The notes: generated from the sequence alone by a model not told the origin. A DNA stretch of 26,138 nucleotides from a virus (IMGVR_UViG_3300021963_000573:1-26138), one strand, 5' to 3'; shown: positions 6,871 to 13,956, counted from the first letter of the stretch. A program made the numbers and translations.

Positions 6871-7073
6871 CTCAAAAGTTTTTTAAAAAATTTTTTTTGT
6901 AGGTGTTTAGTGCCGCCACAGTCGCCCCCGCCAAACCGGCCAAGGGGGGGTCGCGGCCACCGACCGCCAGCCGGCCACCGCTGGGTTATCCACGGAATTT
7001 GGCCAATCTTATCCACAGATTCCTGTTCATAAGTAAGTCTGTAATACTTTGATGCACTTAATTCTGTGGATAA
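6871..7073. other. Candidate replication origin or packaging (pac/cos) region
   Basis: This non-coding block has an almost pure A/T tract (6871-6899), a GC-rich repeat block (6911-6985) with two CCGGCCA copies (6936 and 6971), two GGCCACCG copies 18 bases apart (6955 and 6973) and a run of seven G (6944-6950), then DnaA-box-like 9-mers: TTATCCACG at 6986, TTATCCACA at 7009 and TGTGGATAA at 7065. An unwinding tract beside DnaA boxes is the usual origin design. Location between TerS and TerL and the GC-rich repeats would also suit a terminase recognition site. The rest of the gap, 7074-7133, shows nothing clear. Confidence 0.5.
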
Positions 7074-7133
7074 CTCAATGTCAACTTAACATAATGGACA
7101 CTGTATAAAGTGACTGCAATCTTTGGTATTCAT

Positions 7134-7649
7134 TTATGCAGAATCGTCTAGTGATACGACAGTGCGCTTGCGCAAGGCATCGAGCGCCATGCTTCCCAGG
7201 TCAATGTTGACCAATGGAGCCTGCTTGTCACCATACTCGTCTGGAGCCTGCTTTGAGGCCAGCCAGCGCCTCGTATCGACCCGTAGCTTGGCCACTTGCG
7301 CCTCTTGAGGGCTTGCGCTGTCTGCAATTTCGAGGGTCTGCTCTGCTAAACTTCTCCCACCTCGCGTGCGTGCGCGTGCGAGGAGTTCTCCCCGCTTCGC
7401 ATCTTTTTCGATCCATTTGTAGAAACCGCCAATGCTTATGTCCAGAGACTTAATCACTGAATCGGTTGTTTTCCCTTGTGAGATATGGTCAAAGAGCATA
7501 GCCTCACCACCGAATGCGTGAATTTTCTTATTGATTCCTGACATCTCTTTGCGATCAATTGCAGCCTGGTCACGCAATGTGAGCTGGCGCTCGACAATGT
7601 TGTCGGCAAGTTCACTCAATGTGTTTGCACTCTTCTTTGGTTTTGCCAT
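7134..7649 (-). CDS. terS: Terminase small subunit-like DNA-binding protein (TerS)
   Basis: The 171-residue protein has a helix-turn-helix-like stretch around residues 55-85 (QGKTTDSVIKSLDISIGGFY, then KWI), a basic RARTRGGRSLAEQTLEIAD segment near 92-110, and AKLRVDTRRWLASK before PDEYGDK near 118-142. The RA-R...LAEQxLEIAD...LRxDTRRWLASKxxPxxYGDK pattern is one I associate with small-terminase-like proteins, which recognise the packaging site and load TerL. The ATG lies 38 bases inside the end of the VRR-NUC gene and has GAGG 9 bases before it. Sequence after the gene is the non-coding block proposed as origin or packaging site. Confidence 0.75.
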   Translation of the reverse strand: MAKPKKSANTLSELADNIVERQLTLRDQAAIDRKEMSGINKKIHAFGGEAMLFDHISQGKTTDSVIKSLDISIGGFYKWIEKDAKRGELLARARTRGGRSLAEQTLEIADSASPQEAQVAKLRVDTRRWLASKQAPDEYGDKQAPLVNIDLGSMALDALRKRTVVSLDDSA

Positions 7650-8010
7650 TCAGATATTCCTCGATTGATTTAATTGCTTCAGCAGCTGATCTGGCGACCA
7701 CTGCTCGATACCCTTTTGCATTTAACTGCAAATTTACAGCACTTTGTTTGCTTGAGACCACACCGGCCTTGGTCTTCATTTCCACAAATAACGCATGAAA
7801 GCCGTTTTTAGGCTCCAAGACGCATAAATCTGGCATCCCTGCCAATACCCCTTCACTGTGCAGCCTAACGCGCTCTTGAGGGCTTCTATCGCCTCCATTG
7901 GGTATTGCTGCAATGATGATGTCCGGATAGAACGCTCGAAAGTGCTGGACCACCTTGACTTGGTCAATGTGTTCAATGCTTTTTCGTTTGCGTTTTAAGT
8001 CAACCACCAT
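7612..8010 (-). CDS. VRR-NUC domain nuclease
   Basis: With the ATG at 8010 the product is 132 residues, the normal size of phage stand-alone VRR-NUC (PD-(D/E)XK superfamily) nucleases. PNGG (37-40), GMPD (58-61), FVEMKT (76-81) and SKQ (87-89) give the catalytic set Asp61, Glu77, Lys79 and Gln89. The family cuts branched or structured DNA and usually sits in replication/recombination modules. An in-frame ATG at 8133 would add 41 residues fully overlapping the upstream Cys protein gene, so the internal start, a 16-base overlap, is preferred. The N-terminus KRKRKSIEHIDQVKVVQHF matches the family's usual beginning. Confidence 0.88.
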   Translation of the reverse strand: MVVDLKRKRKSIEHIDQVKVVQHFRAFYPDIIIAAIPNGGDRSPQERVRLHSEGVLAGMPDLCVLEPKNGFHALFVEMKTKAGVVSSKQSAVNLQLNAKGYRAVVARSAAEAIKSIEEYLNGKTKEECKHIE

Positions 8011-8339
8011 TCCTCGGATTCTACTGCCGAGGGTTTGGTCTGGAACATGTGGCATCGGTGCTTGATGTCGGTCGGGAATGCGGCCAGTCCTGTTTGGCCG
8101 CACTGGTGTTCGGACCATGTGACTGTTGCCCATCCATTGCGAACCTTTGCCTGGTCAAACATCCACTGCAATGGCTTTGAGTTGACCTTTCGGTGTCTTT
8201 CCATCTGCTCGGCTGGCATGGACTGCTTCATTTCCACTTCTACCGCTTTACTGCACTGGTGGCAGAAAACGCGCTCATCTTCGACCAATTTGTCGGAATG
8301 TGCATAACCTGTGGATAACTGCGTAACTTGTTGGACCAT
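7995..8339 (-). CDS. Hypothetical 114-residue Cys/His protein
   Basis: I do not recognise the family. A CHQC pair lies at 26-29, and CGQ at 80 and HRC at 94-96 provide further possible metal ligands, so zinc binding is plausible. It is polar, Met- and Trp-containing, and has no membrane segment. A clear GGAG ribosome-binding site 7 bases before the ATG and its position between the primase-helicase and VRR-NUC genes support it as real. Its first codons overlap a TGTGGATAA 9-mer (8310-8318). Confidence 0.7.
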   Translation of the reverse strand: MVQQVTQLSTGYAHSDKLVEDERVFCHQCSKAVEVEMKQSMPAEQMERHRKVNSKPLQWMFDQAKVRNGWATVTWSEHQCGQTGLAAFPTDIKHRCHMFQTKPSAVESEEWWLT

Positions 8340-8360
8340 TGCTTTTCTCCAAAAAGGGTC

Positions 8361-8544
8361 AAAAGTAAACCGGTATGACCAAAGGAAATCTACCGGTTTA
8401 CCTGTTTACTTTTCACTATCCCAAAACTGACCAGATTGGCCTGTGGATAAGTGGGTCTACGACCCCCACTTATACCAACAGACCTGCCATTATCTAAACC
8501 GGTATACCTGTTTACTACCGGTTTACTACCGGTTTACCGGTTTA
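8361..8544. repeat. Iteron-like TACCGGTTTAC repeats with DnaA-box 9-mer and hairpin
   Basis: The gap between the primase-helicase gene and the 114-residue gene holds at least five copies or part-copies of GTAAACCGGTA or its complement TACCGGTTTAC. Two face each other (8365-8375 and 8391-8401), one partial copy is at 8495-8504, and two to three overlap in tandem at 8517-8544, reaching the primase stop codon. Between the groups lies an exact TGTGGATAA (8442-8450) leading into a 9-bp hairpin (8447-8473). Iterons with a DnaA box are typical of replication origins; operator sites for a phage regulator are the alternative. Confidence 0.65.
8447..8473. other. 9-bp perfect hairpin beside a DnaA-box 9-mer
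   Basis: ATAAGTGGG (8447-8455) pairs exactly with CCCACTTAT (8465-8473) around a 9-base loop. The left arm shares ATAA with the DnaA-box-like 9-mer at 8442-8450. Neither side has a following T-run, so it is not a standard terminator. A single-strand initiation or primase loading structure is an inference from its place among the iterons. Confidence 0.5.
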
Positions 8545-10713
8545 CTTTATTTGAACCCATCCGCTGCTTGCTTGGTCCATTGCAAAGCGCTGAAAGATGG
8601 CCGCGCTGACGGCCTTTCTTGCGTAGCTTTGGTCGGCCATTGGCACTGCTTGGTAGATGTCAGCCCACTCCAGCTGGTGCATTGATTGCAGTTCTTTTGG
8701 CACGGCTGGCCTGCCAGAGCCTCTGCGCATAATGACCGCGCCTTTGGCATTGATGATGGACTGGACAAAGTTGCAGGCAGCGTCTGCGGCATCTTGGACT
8801 TGTTGCTGGCGCTTGTCATTCATTCGGTCATTGGCTGCCTGTCTTCGGTCTTCTTCTGAAGATACTTGTGGGACCACCAGCAGCACCATCTGCTCTTGGA
8901 TATCCCCGTCTTCATCCAGCACAGTATCGGCAAAGACATCTGACTGGAATTTGATTTCTCTGAAGTTGGGCTGGTAGCGCGTTTTTACTAAGCGCATATA
9001 ACGGGTCTTGGATTCGTCTTCAAACAGAATGCCGGTGAGGGTTGCATCGCCTGTGAATGCAGAGGCTCCACGGGCTGTGGCATCTGAGTCTGACTTGGAT
9101 ATGGTCTTGTTGGTGTGGGTAATGATGCAGACTGGCGTGTCCAGTTGGATATAGATGGTCTGCTTTAGGGCTGCAATATAACTACCCACTTCTGAGTTGT
9201 CATTCTCATTATCAATATCCATTGTGGCGTTTGCAGTATCTAATACCAATAATGGCCGGACATTATCTATTGTGTGGTGAATCACATTATGTGCAAGCAT
9301 AAGTAAATCTTTCACATTAGACCTCTTGGCATCGATGATGACAAACCATTGGGATAATGCTTCAGCGCTGATTCCATAATGCCGTGCATACCCAGTCAGG
9401 GTTCTTTCGACCTGGTCCGAGTCTTCAGTCACGATGATTGTTTTGCGTTTCTTGGTGGCAGTAAGTTCGCAGTCCTTGGCCTGCAAGCCGGCCATGACCA
9501 TGCACAAAGATATGACCGCTGTGGTCTTACCTATGCCAGGCTGACCGGCCAGCACCATAAAGCTGTGCGCCCAGAAACCTTTGACCATATAGCGAATGGG
9601 CCTGATCTGGCCAATGGTCAATGTGCGCTCTGGCCAGCCTTGTGGGGCTTGGTCCAGAGCTGGCATGGTCACAGACTGGATCACCGCAGCAAAGTCTTCC
9701 ACCGCTGATTTGCGCTCGGCCTGCTTGGTTGGAGCTTCCCACCCATTGTCCTTGGCGTGTTTAAAGAGTGTGCCAATGCCAACACCTTTGCCCTGATGAA
9801 AGCTCTTCCAGTGGACTTCAATGTCTTTCGTGCCTGCAAACTTGTTGCCAGCCATGGACCATGTCATCCATGGGCCGAGACCAGCCTCTCCGAATTCGGT
9901 GTGCAGCGCTTGGCCCAGCTCAATCCACTGGTCGTAATCGCAGTCTGGGCTGATATGGTGCAAAGCCTTGACCGCACGATCAAGATCGCTGTCATCCAGT
10001 CTTGAGCCTAATTGGGTGAAGTCAAATGATTGTGTAGGTGGTGCGACTGGCTTTGGCTCTTGGAGCTGGTGCTGCTCAATGATGCCCCACTCTTGGAGCA
10101 AATCGTAGAGGTCCACGGCCTCTTGGAATTCACCGGCCACTTGGTTGCCACTGAGTAACACTGACTTGCCGGCACTGTTTGGCAGGCCAAATACTTCAAG
10201 CTCTTGGCCACCACCCAGCTTGTACTTGGGCAGCACCTGGTCTTTGACTGCTGGCGCTTTGACCCATAGGAACACATGGCGGCCACGGCCAGAGACAGAG
10301 ACCTCGGTCAGCATGTTGTTGGTCTTGACATACTTGGCCATGCGCTGAATGGCCACGTTGGTCGGGCCAGAGGCGTGCTTCATGTCCACATCAAGGCAAA
10401 CCAGAAAGTTTCCTGATGCGCTGATGATGGGGCGCTGCTGCACTAAACCCAGATACTGGCCATGAGGGGCTTGCTCCATGGCCCAAATGTCTTCAGCGTT
10501 GTAGAGATCGTTTGGGTCTGTATCACGGGCCACGCCTTGGCCAGATCGCTTGTAGGGGATTTTCTTTGAGCCTTGCAGGGCAAAGGTACAGAACACCGCA
10601 TCGGGGGCCACAGCGCCTATTTTGCAGGCAATGCTTTGGGACTGTTGAAACGTGTTGTTTTGGGGTGTTTCAGTTATGATTGACACTGAAATTCCTTTAG
10701 GTTGGGGTTTCAT
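8542..10713 (-). CDS. Primase (AEP/prim-pol-like) fused to RecA-like helicase
   Basis: The 723-residue protein combines priming and unwinding. The N-terminal domain has archaeo-eukaryotic primase-like motifs: CLDVDMK (107-112), SGRGRHVFLW (141-150) and ELEVFG (171-176). A PriCT-type helical domain follows at about 240-325 (LDRAVKALHHISPDCDYDQW, then IELGQAL). The C-terminal RepA/KaiC-like ATPase has Walker A GQPGIGKTT (390-398), IIVTEDS (426-432), Walker B PLLVLDTANA (487-496) and IITHTNK (530-536). AAGG stands 9 bases before the ATG. The gene ends inside the iteron block. Whether the N-terminal domain also polymerises DNA cannot be told; no separate DNA polymerase is visible in this window. 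Confidence 0.9.
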   Translation of the reverse strand: MKPQPKGISVSIITETPQNNTFQQSQSIACKIGAVAPDAVFCTFALQGSKKIPYKRSGQGVARDTDPNDLYNAEDIWAMEQAPHGQYLGLVQQRPIISASGNFLVCLDVDMKHASGPTNVAIQRMAKYVKTNNMLTEVSVSGRGRHVFLWVKAPAVKDQVLPKYKLGGGQELEVFGLPNSAGKSVLLSGNQVAGEFQEAVDLYDLLQEWGIIEQHQLQEPKPVAPPTQSFDFTQLGSRLDDSDLDRAVKALHHISPDCDYDQWIELGQALHTEFGEAGLGPWMTWSMAGNKFAGTKDIEVHWKSFHQGKGVGIGTLFKHAKDNGWEAPTKQAERKSAVEDFAAVIQSVTMPALDQAPQGWPERTLTIGQIRPIRYMVKGFWAHSFMVLAGQPGIGKTTAVISLCMVMAGLQAKDCELTATKKRKTIIVTEDSDQVERTLTGYARHYGISAEALSQWFVIIDAKRSNVKDLLMLAHNVIHHTIDNVRPLLVLDTANATMDIDNENDNSEVGSYIAALKQTIYIQLDTPVCIITHTNKTISKSDSDATARGASAFTGDATLTGILFEDESKTRYMRLVKTRYQPNFREIKFQSDVFADTVLDEDGDIQEQMVLLVVPQVSSEEDRRQAANDRMNDKRQQQVQDAADAACNFVQSIINAKGAVIMRRGSGRPAVPKELQSMHQLEWADIYQAVPMADQSYARKAVSAAIFQRFAMDQASSGWVQIK

Positions 10714-10737
10714 TGTGAGTTGCCTTGAGTTGAATTT

Positions 10738-10778
10738 GCCCTGGTCAGAGTTTGCGCTTGGACCAGGGCTTTCTTTTT
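10738..10778 (+). terminator. Rho-independent terminator, oriented plus
   Basis: A 9-bp GC-rich stem, GCCCTGGTC (10738-10746) with GACCAGGGC (10761-10769), closes a 14-base loop and is followed on the plus strand by TTTCTTTTT (10770-10778). The minus strand has no U-run after the stem, yet both adjacent genes are on the minus strand. It would stop plus-strand antisense transcription; in the minus-strand mRNA it would be a stem between two cistrons that may protect or process the transcript. Confidence 0.7.
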
Positions 10779-10795
10779 GGGGCAGGGATTGGATT

Positions 10796-11809
10796 CTATT
10801 CCTTGGATTTTTCTTTGACTAGGGATGGTGCAGCCACCTTCTCACCGACTAGGTCTTCGCTCACCTCGACCCCGAGTTTTAAGACAGCACTGGGCGACTT
10901 CAGCTCCCACACTTTCAAGTTGTCTTTGAATGCTTCCATGACCAGCGCCTCATCCTTCCAGAATTTGGTCTTGCGGCCTGCGCGCATGGTCCAGCCTTGG
11001 ATGGACTTGCCACTGGCCAGTTGTTCTTTGGCAGCAGACTGCACTGCATCGGCCCATACGGCCACCAGAGCCGCGTCATCGAGCATCTCAGGGGTAACAG
11101 TGGTGTCAGGCTTGAAATCGTTTCTAGCGACCTCTTGGACCTTCTGGCGCATGGATGGGCAAATGGTCTTGGCTTTGCAGTACCGGCAGGCATCAGGGCT
11201 TGGGTTTGTAGGTGCATCGCCTGAGAGCGCCAGCTCGGCAGCGGCCTTGAGTCTTTCGCCATGCTCGACAAGCTCTTGGCCAGACACTGTCCACTTGCTG
11301 TGGCCCACACGGGGCTGGAATATGTGCATGGTGCAAGTGATGTGGCTGGGCGCTTTGAATTGCCTCATGGCTCCCAGTGCATAGGTCAGTAGCTGCTTGT
11401 TGTCTGTGGCATCCACCGCCACTCGGCCAGTCTTTAGGTCAACGACATGAAGATGGTCCCCATCGACCAGGACTGCATCGGCAGTCCCACCAAGCGCTGG
11501 GTGCAGAGACTTCAGACCTTCATCTAGGTTGACCTCGATCAGCTTCTTGCGTGGATTTTCGACCAGCGTATTGACAAAGTCGGCATAGGCTTGGGCCATG
11601 GCCACATGGTCCTGATCAGTCCCAGTTGGGACTTCTTTGCCAGACAGAATGATCTCTGACAGCTCATGGATGGCAGTGCCAATGGCAGCGGCCTCACCGG
11701 CTGGCTCATAGGGCATGAGGGATTCAAGCCGGTATGAGCCAGGGCAAGACATGAATCTGTCTGTGCGGGATGCTGACAGTCGGGCGTGTTTACGGGTTTC
11801 GTGTTGCAT
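10796..11809 (-). CDS. DUF2800 / Cas4-like PD-(D/E)XK nuclease with Fe-S cysteines
   Basis: The 337-residue product has the RecB/Cas4-type nuclease core: GTAIH (44-48), GGTADAVL with Asp111, VDLKTG with Asp124 and Lys126, and a following Gln in NKQLLTYALG (137-146). Cysteines at 22, 208, 211 and 217 (SCPGSYRL; CRYCKAKTICP) match the split four-Cys iron-sulfur cluster of Cas4 and AddB nucleases. Phage DUF2800 proteins have this arrangement and are thought to act as exonucleases in replication or recombination. A GGAG site stands before the ATG, and the gene follows the SNF2 helicase by 12 bases. The hairpin at 10738 separates it from the primase-helicase gene. Confidence 0.9.
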   Translation of the reverse strand: MQHETRKHARLSASRTDRFMSCPGSYRLESLMPYEPAGEAAAIGTAIHELSEIILSGKEVPTGTDQDHVAMAQAYADFVNTLVENPRKKLIEVNLDEGLKSLHPALGGTADAVLVDGDHLHVVDLKTGRVAVDATDNKQLLTYALGAMRQFKAPSHITCTMHIFQPRVGHSKWTVSGQELVEHGERLKAAAELALSGDAPTNPSPDACRYCKAKTICPSMRQKVQEVARNDFKPDTTVTPEMLDDAALVAVWADAVQSAAKEQLASGKSIQGWTMRAGRKTKFWKDEALVMEAFKDNLKVWELKSPSAVLKLGVEVSEDLVGEKVAAPSLVKEKSKE

Positions 11810-11821
11810 GGTTTCTCCTGG

Positions 11822-13048
11822 TTAAATAATCTGATTGACGACATTGAGCTTCTTTAAAACCTTGGCCAGCACATTGTGGTCTAGTGATGCCTTGATGGTC
11901 AGAATGTAGATGACGGGTGGAATGCCGGACTTGTTGATGTTCTCGACTCGGCTTGATGCCTGCTCCAGTGCCGAGGTGGACCATGTGCATTCGACAAAGA
12001 CAATCGTGTCGGCAGCCGATAGGTCCACACCTTCAGACATGGCGGCAATGTTGCCAATGATGCATTTGGTCTGGCCAGACTGAAAGTCTGCAATGGCTTT
12101 GTCGCGCTTGGCACGTGACGTTTCACCCGTAATAACTACGGGTTTGTGGATAAATAGCAGTTTTTCCAGCTCGGCCACCACATCTTTGTGGTGCGCAAAG
12201 ACCACCACCGGCTCGTTGGCCTGAAGCAAGTCATCGATGAATTCACTGGCAGCCTTGACCTTGCGCATACCGGCCTCACGCATGATCTCGGCCAAGCCCT
12301 CAAAGGCCATGAGCGCGTTGGGGTTGGCCATCAAGGCATCGGCATCAAAGGTCTGCTCTCGCTTGTCATTGGGCAGATCAAAGGTGATCAGAGACACTTG
12401 TGGGTCTTTGTAATCTTTGAAGATGGCTTCCTTCTTTCTGCGCAGCACATGGGGCTTCATCAGCTCTTTGAGTTCGACCAGGTTAGACGCGCCACTGGTG
12501 TCTAGGCCCCATGGCGCCAAAAACATCTTTGCATATCTGGCTGCAAAGTCGTACCAGCCGCCTCGGTAGATGCCAAGGCCGTGCAAGATGGGCCACAGCT
12601 CGATGGGCCGATTTGGAATTGGCGTGCCCGAGCAGGCATAAACATAATCAATCTTCTTCATGGCCAGCATTGCAGCCTTGGTCCTTTGGGCCTTTGGATT
12701 CTTAATTCTGTGGCACTCATCCAAAACTAGGGTCTTATATCTGTCAACGTGTGTTACACCATACTGCAAGACATCGTAGTTGATGATAGTCACATCTGCA
12801 CTATTTACCTCTGAAGCCTCGCGTTTTCCATTGATGACATGGACCGATACATTGGGCGCGAGCTTGCTGAAAGCCGCTTCCCAGACTGTCTTGGCAATGG
12901 CTGGGCAGACGATGAGGGCCGGTAGGTTTTCTAGGGCAGCAGCTGCTGTGGGTAGCGTCTTACCAACCCGTGGCTGGTCGGCCAGTATGGCCCTGCGCCT
13001 AGACAGCAAGAAGAGCTTGGCCTCTTGCTGATGGGGGAATAACTGCAT
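11822..13048 (-). CDS. SNF2-type superfamily 2 helicase/translocase
   Basis: The 408-residue protein is a short phage SNF2-like ATPase. Motif I is ADQPRVGKT (23-31), motif II is VLDECHRIKNP with DECH at 110-113, motif III is CSGTPIPN (139-146). The second lobe has VVVFAHHKDV (281-290), VITGET (305-310), MSEGVDLSAAD (337-347) and an arginine-finger motif QASSRVENIN (363-372). The usual RIGQ after motif VI is replaced by NKSG. Phage members are thought to remodel or translocate on DNA in replication or recombination. GAGG 8 bases before the ATG and a TATGAT -10 element upstream suggest it is the first gene of the leftward replication operon. Confidence 0.9.
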   Translation of the reverse strand: MQLFPHQQEAKLFLLSRRRAILADQPRVGKTLPTAAAALENLPALIVCPAIAKTVWEAAFSKLAPNVSVHVINGKREASEVNSADVTIINYDVLQYGVTHVDRYKTLVLDECHRIKNPKAQRTKAAMLAMKKIDYVYACSGTPIPNRPIELWPILHGLGIYRGGWYDFAARYAKMFLAPWGLDTSGASNLVELKELMKPHVLRRKKEAIFKDYKDPQVSLITFDLPNDKREQTFDADALMANPNALMAFEGLAEIMREAGMRKVKAASEFIDDLLQANEPVVVFAHHKDVVAELEKLLFIHKPVVITGETSRAKRDKAIADFQSGQTKCIIGNIAAMSEGVDLSAADTIVFVECTWSTSALEQASSRVENINKSGIPPVIYILTIKASLDHNVLAKVLKKLNVVNQII

Positions 13049-13072
13049 GATCGTTTCCTCGTTTTAAGTTGT

Positions 13073-13104
13073 TTGCATCATATCCGATTTGTGCTAAAGT
13101 GCAA
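13073..13104. promoter_or_regulatory. Overlapping divergent promoters with TTGCA inverted symmetry
   Basis: Rightward: TTGCAT (13073-13078), 16 bases, TAAAGT (13095-13100) preceded by TG, an extended -10. Leftward on the minus strand: TTGCAC (13099-13104), 16 bases, TATGAT (13077-13082, 5 of 6 to consensus). Each -35 overlaps the other's -10, so only one polymerase could bind at a time. The block begins TTGCA and ends TGCAA, an inverted repeat. It would drive the helicase operon one way and the DUF2815 gene the other. Confidence 0.45.
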
Positions 13105-13124
13105 TTTCTGTTTGACGACAGAAA
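13105..13124. other. TTTCTGT/ACAGAAA inverted repeat in DUF2815 leader
   Basis: A perfect 7-bp inverted repeat with a 6-base spacer lies right after the rightward -10, around the expected transcription start. It may be an operator or a 5' hairpin in the ssDNA-binding protein mRNA. TTTCTGT also occurs at 13974-13980 in the other divergent control region. Confidence 0.4.
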
Positions 13125-13156
13125 CGTAAAAACCTAAACCCTTAAAAGGATCAAAA

Positions 13157-13726
13157 ATGTCTACACGTGTAACAACCGGAAAAGTTCGCTTCTCATACTT
13201 CAGCGCCTTGACAGCTCGTAAAAACGAAATGAATGGCAAAGAAGAGTTTTCTACTCAAGTGCTTGTGCCTAAGACAGACCTTGACACTGTGGCCCAGTTA
13301 AAGACCGCAGCCAAAGAAGCGCTTGTCGCTAAATTCGGGGACAAAATCCCAAAGACTGTGCGCAATCCACTTCGTGATGGCGACACTGAGACCAAGTCCG
13401 ATGGCTCACCTCTTGGCCCAGAGTACGCTGGCCATTACTTCTTCAACACCAAAAGCACAAATAAGCCAGGCGCAATTGATGCCCATGGCCACGACATCAT
13501 TGGCAATACTGACATTGTCTCTGGCGACTATGGCCGCGTATCTTTGAATGCCTATGCCTATGACCAAGCGGGTAATCGAGGCGTGTCGTATGGTTTGAAC
13601 AACATCATGCTTTTGGCCAAGGGTGACTCGCTAGGTGGTGCAAAGCCATCAGCGGCCAGTGACTTTGGCGTGGTGGCCGGTAGAGACTCTGCGCCAGCTG
13701 CTGCTTCAGTCGCAGTGGACTGGTGA
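13157..13726 (+). CDS. DUF2815 ssDNA-binding protein
   Basis: The 189-residue protein begins MSTRVTTGKVRFSYFSALTA and continues with an FSTQVLVPKTD strand, a helical segment near 42-60, and GHYFFNTKSTNKPGAIDAHG near 94-113, ending with a low-complexity Ala-rich tail. This is the pattern of DUF2815, predicted OB-fold single-stranded DNA-binding proteins found with DUF2800 nucleases in phage replication modules. Unlike classic SSB or T7 gp2.5 its tail is not strongly acidic. AGGA stands 6-7 bases before the ATG. It is transcribed away from the other replication genes. The last 21 bases overlap the HTH gene on the opposite strand. Confidence 0.88.
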   Translation: MSTRVTTGKVRFSYFSALTARKNEMNGKEEFSTQVLVPKTDLDTVAQLKTAAKEALVAKFGDKIPKTVRNPLRDGDTETKSDGSPLGPEYAGHYFFNTKSTNKPGAIDAHGHDIIGNTDIVSGDYGRVSLNAYAYDQAGNRGVSYGLNNIMLLAKGDSLGGAKPSAASDFGVVAGRDSAPAAASVAVDW

Positions 13727-13906
13727 TTGGTCGATCAGTTTCTCAAGCGCCAAGTGCAATTGATTGACTGATGTCCACAATGGCTCCACAGTCCCAGACA
13801 GCCACCGGCTCACCTGGGACTGCTGGATGCCAGCCTCTTCGCACACGGCAGCCATGGTGATCTTGTGAGCCTTGGCCCTTGCGCGTATTGTGTGAATTGA
13901 TTCCAT
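13706..13906 (-). CDS. Cro/CI-like (XRE family) HTH regulator
   Basis: The 66-residue protein is a single helix-turn-helix domain: TIRARAKAHKITMAAVCEEA (6-25) then GIQQSQVSRWLSG (26-38), with Gln29, Gln31 and Ser33-Arg34 in the recognition helix. Such minimal XRE proteins act as dimeric Cro-like repressors or antitoxin-like regulators; no toxin gene is adjacent. It lies between two divergent control regions, 13049-13156 and 13907-14020, and may act on either or both. It is convergent with the DUF2815 gene, with a 21-base overlap. Confidence 0.85.
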   Translation of the reverse strand: MESIHTIRARAKAHKITMAAVCEEAGIQQSQVSRWLSGTVEPLWTSVNQLHLALEKLIDQSPVHCD

Positions 13907-13956
13907 GGCCGCATTCTAATTGCGGAATATGTATAAAAACAACACATAAAAATAAT

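Noticed and set aside
7369-7385. Short alternating GT/GC run (tgcgtgcgcgtgcg)
   Set aside because: It lies in the TerS coding frame and encodes the RARTR segment; no need for a Z-DNA or repeat explanation.
8011-8133. Longer VRR-NUC start at 8133
   Set aside because: It would extend by 41 residues wholly inside the preceding Cys protein gene, and the usual VRR-NUC N-terminus begins near the ATG at 8010.
8361-8544. CRISPR-like repeat array
   Set aside because: The repeats are 11 bases, in both orientations and partly overlapping, with no regular spacers.
10752-11384. 210-codon plus-strand open frame
   Set aside because: It is fully antisense to the DUF2800 nuclease gene, is Ser/Ala-rich without a domain pattern, and contains the hairpin-terminator region at its start.
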